Of a DNA stretch of 12,659 nucleotides, positions 1 through 4,994 are shown one piece after another (position 1 is the first letter of the stretch; the number at the start of each line of letters is the position of its first letter). The notes below the pieces were generated by a model. It worked only from the letters and a program-made list of their open reading frames with translations, was not told the origin of the DNA and ran no database searches. The stretch is taken from positions 11,992 through 24,650 of the forward strand of contig PEUI01000374.1 in the NCBI GenBank assembly GCA_002785585.1, read 5' to 3'. This stretch comes from Lysobacterales bacterium CG02_land_8_20_14_3_00_62_12. GTDB lineage: Bacteria > Pseudomonadota > Gammaproteobacteria > Xanthomonadales > Ahniellaceae. Position numbers and translations under genes: made by a program.

Positions 1-1
1 C

Positions 2-820
2 ATTCCAACCTACTACAGCGCCACCGCGCGCCGTCGGTTTGCGCGCGCTGGCGTGCCCGCCGAAGCCGCGCCCACGCTGCCAGCGGGCCCAACCCACGGC
101 AAAGTGGCCGTGTTCACTACCTGCTATGGCAATGTGAATATGCCGCAAGTGGTGGACGACATGATTGCCGTATTTCGTCACAACCAGATTGCCGTGGTCC
201 TGGTCGAGCGCGAACAATGCTGCGGCATGCCCAAGCTGGAACTGGGCGATCTCGACGCCGTCGCCGCCTACAAGTCCGCCAACATTCCGGCCTTGATCAA
301 AGCGATCAACGCCGGCTACGACATCGTCGCGCCGATTCCTTCTTGTGTACTGATGTTCAAGCAGGAACTGCCGTTGATGTTTCCCGATGACGCCGATGTG
401 TTGCGGGTCAAGCGGGCGATTTTCGACCCATTCGAGTACCTGATGCATCGTCACCAGGCCGGTCTGCTCAACACCGAATTCGCCAATGCGCTAGGCAGTG
501 TCAGTTACCACGTCCCCTGCCATCAGCGCGTGCAGAATATCGGCCCGAAGACCCGCGATATTCTCGCCTTGGTGCCGGGCACCGAGTTCACCCTGATCGA
601 GCGCTGCTCGGGTCACGACGGCACTTATGGCGTTAAGACGGCAACTTACCCGCTCGCCAGAAAAATAGCCAAGCCGGTCGCGGATCGGGTGCTCAACGCC
701 GCCAGCGCGCACTTCACCAGCGATTGTCCAATGGCCGCCGCGCACATTGCGGACGGCGTGCCCGGCAAGCCAGCAGCCGAGAATCCGTTGTCGTTACTGC
801 GATTGGCCTATGGCATCTGA
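2..820 (+). CDS. CCG-domain (heterodisulfide reductase-like) Fe-S oxidoreductase, 3' part of gene
   Basis: The reading frame is open to the left edge, so this is the C-terminal 272 residues of a longer protein; the GTG at 53 is unlikely to be the true start. Two cysteine-rich CCG-type modules are visible. The first has TTCYGN (Cys codon 122), CCGMP (218-232) and PSC (Cys codon 344). The second has VPCHQ (Cys codon 518), RCSGHDGTYG (around 605) and SDCP (Cys codon 725). In other families CCG modules bind Fe-S clusters in heterodisulfide reductase HdrB, GlpC and glycolate oxidase GlcF. In the second module CSGHDG replaces CCG, which I recall as typical of the subfamily found next to DUF3501. 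Those proteins are usually about 440 aa, with ferredoxin-like 4Fe-4S motifs at the N-terminus that would lie outside this window. It is probably co-transcribed with the DUF3501 gene 77 bases downstream. The electron-transfer or peroxide-related role is inferred from family context; the substrate is unknown. Confidence 0.85.
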   Translation: MPTYYSATARRRFARAGVPAEAAPTLPAGPTHGKVAVFTTCYGNVNMPQVVDDMIAVFRHNQIAVVLVEREQCCGMPKLELGDLDAVAAYKSANIPALIKAINAGYDIVAPIPSCVLMFKQELPLMFPDDADVLRVKRAIFDPFEYLMHRHQAGLLNTEFANALGSVSYHVPCHQRVQNIGPKTRDILALVPGTEFTLIERCSGHDGTYGVKTATYPLARKIAKPVADRVLNAASAHFTSDCPMAAAHIADGVPGKPAAENPLSLLRLAYGI

Positions 821-897
821 AAGTGGCAGTCGCCAGCCAGCACCAGTCCGCGATCACCGATTGTCGGCTCCCGATTCACGCCTACCGAAGGATTACC

Positions 898-1482
898 ATG
901 ACCGACTACCAGCCACTTACCCGTACCGACCTGCTTTCGCTCGAAGCCTACGCCGAGCAACGCGCCGCATTTCGGTCGCGGGCCATTGCCCACAAACGCC
1001 AGCGCTCGGTGGCGCTGGGCGAGCACATGACCCTGATGTTCGAGGATCGTTTGACCGTGCAATACCAGATCCAGGAAATGCTGCGGATCGAACGCATTTT
1101 CGAGCCGGACGCGATCCAGGAAGAGCTGGATACTTACAATCCACTGATCTCCGACCGAACCAGTCTGAAAGCCACCCTGTTGATCGAGTTTGCCGATCCG
1201 GCGGTGCGCGCGCTGCGTCTGGCCGAATGGCGCGGGATCGAAGATCGCCTGTATTTTCAGGTTGGCACCGGCGCCCGGCACTACGCGATCGCCGATGCCG
1301 ACATGGATCGCAGTAACGAAACCAAGACCTCGGCGGTACATTTTCTGGACTTCGCCGTGAACGAAGACCTGCTTGGCGCACTCCGTGCTGGCGACCCGGT
1401 ACAACTGGGCGTTGATGATGCCCGCTACCCACGGCAAGTGACGTTGACCGCAGAACAATGCCGCCAGTTGGCAGCAGCCTAA
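898..1482 (+). CDS. DUF3501 family protein
   Basis: This is a 194-aa soluble protein. The start at 898 is supported by GAAGGA at 887-892, 5 bases upstream; the frame is open further upstream but has no comparable ribosome-binding site. Recognisable family features are an N-terminal Arg/Lys-rich helix (residues 21-37), the segment RLTVQYQIQEMLRIERIF (51-68), and the EELDTYNPL motif (75-83) followed by a Leu/Lys strand. No cysteine pair or catalytic motif stands out. DUF3501 has no established biochemical activity; it is repeatedly encoded with a rubrerythrin and a CCG Fe-S protein, which suggests peroxide or redox stress. That context is half visible here because the Fe-S gene lies directly upstream. 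The stop codon lies one base from the stop of the convergent msrA gene, so any transcription terminator must lie inside the neighbouring coding sequence. Confidence 0.85.
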   Translation: MTDYQPLTRTDLLSLEAYAEQRAAFRSRAIAHKRQRSVALGEHMTLMFEDRLTVQYQIQEMLRIERIFEPDAIQEELDTYNPLISDRTSLKATLLIEFADPAVRALRLAEWRGIEDRLYFQVGTGARHYAIADADMDRSNETKTSAVHFLDFAVNEDLLGALRAGDPVQLGVDDARYPRQVTLTAEQCRQLAAA

Positions 1483-1483
1483 G

Positions 1484-2113
1484 CTATTGACCGGCAGCGC
1501 CGGGCAGCACGCATGCCACCCCGGTGCCGGCCAGTCCGCAATAGCCTGCCGGATGCTTCGACAGGTACTGCTGGTGGTATTCCTCGGCATAGTAAAAAGT
1601 CTGCCCAATCGCTATTTCCGTGGTGATGCTGCCGTAACCCGCGGCCGAGAGCTGCTGCTGGTACCGATCACGACTTTGTTCTGCGGCCGTCAATGCGGCC
1701 GGAGTTGCCGGATAAATCACTGACCGATACTGGCTACCGCGATCATTGCCTTGGCGCATGCCCTGGGTGGGATCATGGCTCTGCCAGAACCAGTGCAGCA
1801 GCGTTGCGAAGGTCATTTGGCTTTCGTCATAGACCACTTGCACGACTTCGGCGTGGCCGGTACCCCCGTTGCACACTTCACGATAACCAGGATTCACCGT
1901 GTGCCCACCGGCGAAGCCTACCGCCGTAGTGAAAACGCCATCGAGATTCCAGAACAAGCGCTCGGCACCCCAAAAACAGCCGAGGCCAAAGCAGACCCGC
2001 TGCATCCCGGGAAACGTCCCAGCGATGGCGCGGCCATGCACGTGGTGCCGCCACACCAAAGCGGTACCAGTGGCTGCTCGTGGAACCTCAGGCAACAGCG
2101 GCGAAGGGGTCAT
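1484..2113 (-). CDS. msrA: Peptide-methionine (S)-S-oxide reductase MsrA
   Basis: MsrA reduces the S-epimer of methionine sulfoxide, free or in proteins, using thioredoxin as electron donor in the cytoplasm. This 209-aa protein matches the long E. coli-type MsrA (about 212 aa). It has an N-terminal extension, the catalytic GCFWGAERLFW motif (nucleophile Cys46), GYREVCNGGTGHAEVV, the MRQGNDRGSQYRS block, YYAEEYHQQYL, and a C-terminal tail with recycling cysteines Cys192 and Cys201. As I recall the E. coli sequence, seven residues separate the two recycling cysteines; here there are eight. The start at 2113 gives the family N-terminus and follows GGGAG about 10 bases upstream. The same frame runs open to 2299, but that extension does not resemble MsrA. 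Its ATG overlaps the stop of a possible 49-aa upstream ORF. It faces the DUF3501 gene with one base between the two stops. Confidence 0.95.
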   Translation of the reverse strand: MTPSPLLPEVPRAATGTALVWRHHVHGRAIAGTFPGMQRVCFGLGCFWGAERLFWNLDGVFTTAVGFAGGHTVNPGYREVCNGGTGHAEVVQVVYDESQMTFATLLHWFWQSHDPTQGMRQGNDRGSQYRSVIYPATPAALTAAEQSRDRYQQQLSAAGYGSITTEIAIGQTFYYAEEYHQQYLSKHPAGYCGLAGTGVACVLPGAAGQ

Positions 2114-2259
2114 CGGTCGAACGCTCCCGGGCTGCACGCACCCGCAACCAGCGCGAATGCCGCCGCCGACATTATCACCGACAGTGCCAAAACTGCGAAG
2201 CCGATCGAGCCGAAACGATAGCGGTGCCAGGGCGCGCCGAGGGTCGCTACCGTGCCCAT
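2110..2259 (-). CDS. Possible 49-aa single-span membrane protein upstream of msrA
   Basis: This small ORF begins at ATG 2259 (MGTVATLGAPWHRYRFG...) and ends with a TGA sharing four bases (ATGA) with the msrA start. Residues 18-41 form one hydrophobic stretch of membrane-span length preceded by basic residues (HRYR), which predicts a cytoplasmic N-terminus. Roughly three quarters of its codons end in G or C, in line with real genes nearby. An in-frame TGA lies two codons before the ATG, so it cannot be longer. Only a weak GAG sits in the ribosome-binding position. I do not recognise the sequence. It could be a true membrane mini-protein translationally coupled to msrA, or a chance open frame in a GC-rich leader. 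It occupies most of the 195-base gap between msrA and the GST gene, where nothing else is evident. Confidence 0.4.
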   Translation of the reverse strand: MGTVATLGAPWHRYRFGSIGFAVLALSVIMSAAAFALVAGACSPGAFDR

Positions 2260-2308
2260 CGCTCAGCGCCGCAATCCGCCAAAACTGACGCGTTACCAAC
2301 TCCCGAGT

Positions 2309-2974
2309 TCAATGCCCGACTTGATCCGCAGCCGCAATCGTCCATGACTCGGCACGCGCTGCGCTACACCACTCGCGCATGGCAGGCAAAGCCATCACCG
2401 CCTCCACATAGGCGCGCTCGACACCTGCCAACGGCAAGCCGTAGGTCAGCAAACGCGTCACCACCGGCGCATAAAACGCATCGGCCAGCGAAAAGCCGCC
2501 AAACAGGAAATCACCACCGCTGCCAAAACGGCCGCGTGCTTCGCGCCAAATCGCCAGTACCCGATCCACGTCGGCCAACGCCAACGCCGGAAGCGCGTAG
2601 CCGACCACGCTGCGCCGGATATTCATCGGGCAATGCGTGCGCAATGCCGCAAAACCCGAGTGCATTTCAGCGGTCACCGCCATCGCCATGGCGCGCGCCG
2701 ACGGATCGACGGGCCAAGCGACCAACCCCGGCCAACGTTCGCTGGCGTAAAGGCAAATCGCCAGAGAATCCCAGACACTGGTATCACCGTCGAGCAGCAC
2801 TGGCACCCGCAAGGTGGGCGATACGGTGGCCACCTGACGCCGGAAATCCGCCGTATCCAACGCGATCACTTCGGTGGCAAAAGCCAGACCGAACTGACGC
2901 AAAAACAGCCACGGCCGTAACGACCAGGATGAGTAGTTTCGATTGCCCACAATCAGTCGTGGCAGCGCGCTCAT
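2309..2974 (-). CDS. Glutathione S-transferase family protein
   Basis: This 221-aa soluble protein has an N-terminal thioredoxin-like domain followed by an all-helical domain. The N-terminus has strand LIVGNRNYSSWSLRPW (residues 8-22) with serines 15/16/18 at the usual glutathione-activating position, the cis-proline segment LRVPVL (Pro58), and WDSLAICLY (68-76) where classic GSTs have an ESxAI glutathione-contact motif. The C-terminal domain carries AEMHSGFAALR (102-112) and PMN (116-118), typical of a proteobacterial GST clade of about 220-230 aa. It probably conjugates or reduces small electrophiles with glutathione; the substrate is unknown. The start at 2974 has a strong GGGAGGA ribosome-binding site about 5 bases upstream. 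It overlaps the stop of the upstream secreted-protein gene by four bases (ATGA), so the two are likely translationally coupled. Confidence 0.9.
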   Translation of the reverse strand: MSALPRLIVGNRNYSSWSLRPWLFLRQFGLAFATEVIALDTADFRRQVATVSPTLRVPVLLDGDTSVWDSLAICLYASERWPGLVAWPVDPSARAMAMAVTAEMHSGFAALRTHCPMNIRRSVVGYALPALALADVDRVLAIWREARGRFGSGGDFLFGGFSLADAFYAPVVTRLLTYGLPLAGVERAYVEAVMALPAMREWCSAARAESWTIAAADQVGH

Positions 2975-3654
2975 GGGGTTCCTCCCGGGGTTCCCAAATA
3001 GGGCAACAACAACAACGGCGTCTCCGAGAACTCCAGCTCGGCGCCAACGCGGTGCCATTCTTGCGCATCACGCACGATCACCTTGCCCTCGCCATCGGCC
3101 ATCAGCAGTTGCTCACTCCTGGCGCGCAGGGTGACGGTCGCGGCGCGACCCGGCGGAAACCGAACTTCGACTCCCCGCACCACCAACGCACGCTGATTTT
3201 GATCTTCGGCGATCACCTGCTTGGCCTGATCGAGTCCGCTGACGATCTCTCGGTAGGGCACGCGCAGACTGGGGAACGGACGCAGCAACAGGGTCACCGA
3301 CAGCGTCAGCGAGCCTTTCGGTTGATTTGACGTCACCGCTGGATTCTCGGCGATCAAGGCATCGTTGAACGGAAACTGAAAGCCGCCATCGGCATCGACG
3401 ACGATCTCCTGAACGCCACTCTGCGCATGGATTTGCAGGCGAATGGCAGCCGGACTGACACCGGCCAGCTTGCTCTGCACCATCGCCTTGGCCAACAAAT
3501 GATCGAACCTTCGCGTTTCCAGCGCTGGCCGCACCGCCTGATAAAGCGCCGCATAGGGCATCGCACCGGTGTCCGCGGCGGTGCTGATTGACCCTAAGCC
3601 ACCCAGTCCCGCCAACCCCAGCGCGACCGCAACCCATCGAAGCTTGGTCCGCAT
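2971..3654 (-). CDS. Unrecognised secreted/periplasmic protein (possibly DUF2987-like)
   Basis: This 227-aa protein starts MRTKLRW, followed by a hydrophobic run rich in Ala, Leu and Gly (residues 8-21) and SISTAADT, a convincing Sec signal peptide with likely cleavage near residue 27. The start at 3654 is chosen for this signal peptide; a GTG at 3714 in the same frame would bury it. The mature part has a helical opening (LYQAVRPALETRRFDHLLAKAM) and then two beta-rich stretches that look like diverged copies. One contains VDADGGFQFPF...ENPAVTSNQPKGSLTL (around 95-128), the other MADGEGKVIV...ELEFSETPLLLL (around 184-220). The pattern recalls secreted DUF2987-type proteins, but I cannot confirm the family. 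No catalytic motif is visible. It ends on the ATGA overlap with the GST gene, suggesting a two-gene operon. Confidence 0.75.
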   Translation of the reverse strand: MRTKLRWVAVALGLAGLGGLGSISTAADTGAMPYAALYQAVRPALETRRFDHLLAKAMVQSKLAGVSPAAIRLQIHAQSGVQEIVVDADGGFQFPFNDALIAENPAVTSNQPKGSLTLSVTLLLRPFPSLRVPYREIVSGLDQAKQVIAEDQNQRALVVRGVEVRFPPGRAATVTLRARSEQLLMADGEGKVIVRDAQEWHRVGAELEFSETPLLLLPYLGTPGGTP

Positions 3655-3681
3655 ACCTGCCAGCCAGAAGTCGAGTAGCCA

Positions 3682-3710
3682 AGCATGTCGGCTCCGGTCG
3701 CGCGGGTCAA
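3682..3710 (-). promoter_or_regulatory. Candidate sigma-70 promoter for the secreted-protein/GST operon
   Basis: On the minus strand TTGACC (3705-3710) matches the -35 consensus at five of six bases. It is followed after exactly 17 bases by CATGCT (3682-3687), a weak -10 matching three of six. Transcription would start about 20 bases upstream of the ATG at 3654. A 14-bp tandem duplication abuts the -35 box. The -10 element is poor, so this is tentative. Confidence 0.3.
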
Positions 3711-3737
3711 TCACTTCACCGACATCACTTCACCGAC
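3710..3737. repeat. Perfect tandem duplication of a 14-bp unit
   Basis: ATCACTTCACCGAC occurs twice back to back at 3710-3723 and 3724-3737. It lies in the 119-base gap between the secreted-protein gene and the small basic protein gene, directly upstream of the candidate -35 box. It could be a slipped-strand duplication or a pair of operator half-sites. Confidence 0.8.
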
Positions 3738-3773
3738 CGAGCCCGCGGCTGCCCTGCCCGCGCCAGGCTGCCT

Positions 3774-4079
3774 TCAATAGCGGCAGCGCTGGCTGCGACT
3801 GAATCGGGCAATATGCCGACCGGCCTGATGCTGGCGGCGCAGCAGCAAATCACGCTCGTGCAGAGTGACCACGCCGTCGGCCCGGATCCGCCATTGCAAG
3901 CGGCGGAGTTGGCCTTGCTCCCAGCGCAGCACACGCGCTTCTGGGCGACTCAAAACACCGATCGCGATGCCCCGTTCAATGCGCCAATGTTGACGCTGCT
4001 GGTGAACGTCGCCCCAGGGTGTCGCCGCTTGGGCGAAGGCGGCGCTGAGCAACAACAAGGTAGCTATGACAATTTTCAT
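3774..4079 (-). CDS. Small secreted basic helical protein
   Basis: This 101-aa protein has a clear signal peptide: MKIVIATLLLLSAAFAQA, with predicted cleavage after AQA. The start at 4079 has a strong AGGAG site 7 bases upstream. The mature part of about 83 aa is rich in Arg, Gln and His and strongly helical: VHQQRQHWRIERGIAIGVLS, PEARVLRWEQGQLRRLQWR, RADGVVTLHERDLLLRRQHQ. The order (repeated Gln/Arg helices, then R-ADG-V-T-ER resembling half an EF-hand loop, then an Arg/His-rich tail) matches a widespread family of small uncharacterised proteobacterial secreted proteins whose usual ending is like QSRHI; here it reads QAGRHIARFS. Function is unknown. It stands alone with its own leader, diverging from the DUF3253 gene. 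The gene is GC-rich like its neighbours and shows no sign of decay. Confidence 0.7.
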   Translation of the reverse strand: MKIVIATLLLLSAAFAQAATPWGDVHQQRQHWRIERGIAIGVLSRPEARVLRWEQGQLRRLQWRIRADGVVTLHERDLLLRRQHQAGRHIARFSRSQRCRY

Positions 4080-4371
4080 CGTGATCTCCTGCTGGTGTGG
4101 TGTTCGGATGGTGTGTGGACAGTGGGATAAACGCGCAGACCACGCGCTGGTTGACCGCTGCGGTCGCTGAACTTGCCACCGTGGCCAGGCTAGAGCCTGC
4201 CGACCAGTTGGCAGGCAGCCCAAGGTACGCAGCGACGCCGCGACCGTGATGGCACGCTATCGAGCCTCGATTCCGGAGGATTGCCGTCCCCTGCTCCCGG
4301 GTGAAATCCTGCAACACTGGTGGGTGAAACCGCCCTTGCTGGTGCGCTGGGTTGCGCGCACACTCCGCACC
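4080..4371. other. Divergent intergenic region with a short inverted repeat
   Basis: These 292 bases separate the divergent small secreted protein and DUF3253 genes. The only clear structure is a perfect 7-bp inverted repeat, GCCTGCC (4195-4201) and GGCAGGC (4210-4216), with an 8-base loop. No T-run follows on either strand, so it is not a standard terminator; it could be an operator or a leader hairpin. TTGACC at 4151-4156 resembles a -35 box but no matching -10 follows at the right distance. From 4246 onward the DUF3253 frame is open (GTG 4246, ATG 4249). Confidence 0.4.
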
Positions 4372-4695
4372 ATGTCGCACTCTCGCATCCATCCTCCGGT
4401 TCCCGAAGAAACGCTTTCGCAGGTGCTGCATGCCTGCATTTTGGAAATGCTGACGCAACGCCCGGAAGACCCCAACGGTGCCTGCCCCGGCGATGTCGCC
4501 AAGCTGGCGGCCGAGGACCTGCATATGGACTGGCGCGACCTGATGCGTCCAGTGCGCCTGGTGGCCGCACGGCTGGCCGAGCAGGGTCGCCTGGAAATCC
4601 TCAAGGACGGCGTCGCGGTCAATATTCGCGAAGTGCGTGGCGATGTCCGTTTGCGCCTCAAGCAGCGCGTCCGCAACGGCACCCGCTGGATCTAA
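4372..4695 (+). CDS. DUF3253 domain protein
   Basis: This is a 107-aa cytoplasmic protein. The family core covers residues from about 14 to the end: ETLSQVLHACILEMLTQRP (helix), CPGDVAKLAAEDLHMDWRDLMRPVR (helix-turn-helix-like, with the conserved CPxDVA and WRxLMxxVR features), then ARLAEQGRLEILKDG and VRGDVRLRL as a winged beta-hairpin. The overall shape is that of a small winged-helix domain, but DUF3253 has no proven function; nucleic-acid binding is an inference from the fold. The ATG at 4372 gives the usual family length. The frame is also open from GTG 4246/ATG 4249, adding 41-42 residues I do not recognise, and neither start has a good ribosome-binding site. Its TAA stop is immediately followed by a palindromic mobile element that duplicates TAA. 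Confidence 0.75.
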   Translation: MSHSRIHPPVPEETLSQVLHACILEMLTQRPEDPNGACPGDVAKLAAEDLHMDWRDLMRPVRLVAARLAEQGRLEILKDGVAVNIREVRGDVRLRLKQRVRNGTRWI

Positions 4696-4853
4696 GGCGT
4701 CGCGCAGAAATAACTTACCCATCTTGCTGGTCCTTATCGCCCGCCTGCGTCGTTGCACAAAGCGTCACATAGTCCGACTATGCTCCACTTTGTGCGCCTT
4801 GCAGGCGAACGAAAGTCCGGCGCAATCTGCGCAAGTTATTTCTGCGCAACGCC
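4696..4853. mobile_element. 158-bp MITE-like palindromic element with 21-bp terminal inverted repeats
   Basis: The ends at 4696-4716 and 4833-4853 are inverted copies matching at 20 of 21 bases; the shared core is GCGCAGAAATAACTT. Inside, the element folds back on itself around position 4775: GCCTGC (4743-4748) pairs with GCAGGC (4801-4806), GCACAAAG (4755-4762) with CTTTGTGC (4788-4795), and CATAGTC (4768-4774) with GACTATG (4776-4782). It is flanked by direct TAA copies (4693-4695 and 4854-4856), or CTAA if the last base is counted outside, consistent with a short target duplication. It has no transposase gene, as expected of a miniature inverted-repeat element mobilised in trans. As RNA it would form one long hairpin. 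It lies between the DUF3253 gene and glnS. Confidence 0.8.
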
Positions 4854-4979
4854 TAAGCGACCCTTTACAAGCTGCTTTGCCAGTCGCAATTCGGCGCCCC
4901 GGGCAATGCCTCGCGGTGCTTCAAAAGTCAGCGGCACCTGCTGAAAATCGAGGTTCTCGCTAGACTTGGCGACTTCCAT
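4836..4979 (-). CDS. Doubtful 47-aa ORF ending inside the palindromic element
   Basis: An ATG at 4979 on the minus strand opens 47 codons (MEVAKSSENLDFQQVPLTF...). The last five codons and the TAA (GVAQK-stop) come from the right terminal repeat of the MITE-like element. The body reads like plausible protein (balanced charge, ...RGAELRLAKQLVKGRL...), but I do not recognise it and no ribosome-binding site is evident. It lies antisense to the glnS leader. It may be the remnant of a gene truncated by the insertion, or chance. Confidence 0.15.
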   Translation of the reverse strand: MEVAKSSENLDFQQVPLTFEAPRGIARGAELRLAKQLVKGRLGVAQK

Positions 4980-4994
4980 CGATTGACCACCACC

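Noticed and set aside
2114..2299. N-terminal extension of MsrA to 2299
   Set aside because: The extra 62 residues do not resemble MsrA, and the ATG at 2113 gives the standard N-terminus with a ribosome-binding site.
2298..2309. Short palindrome AACTCCCGAGTT at the GST stop as a terminator
   Set aside because: Only a 5-bp stem with a 2-base loop and no T-run; too weak to call.
2080..3330. Plus-strand open frame of 416 codons opposite the start of msrA, the GST gene and the secreted-protein gene
   Set aside because: Very rich in Arg, Pro and Ala with no domain. It overlaps well-supported minus-strand genes with good ribosome-binding sites.
3976..4758. Minus-strand open frame of 260 codons opposite the DUF3253 gene
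   Set aside because: It runs through the palindromic element, the DUF3253 gene and the divergent leader, with low-complexity composition and no signal.
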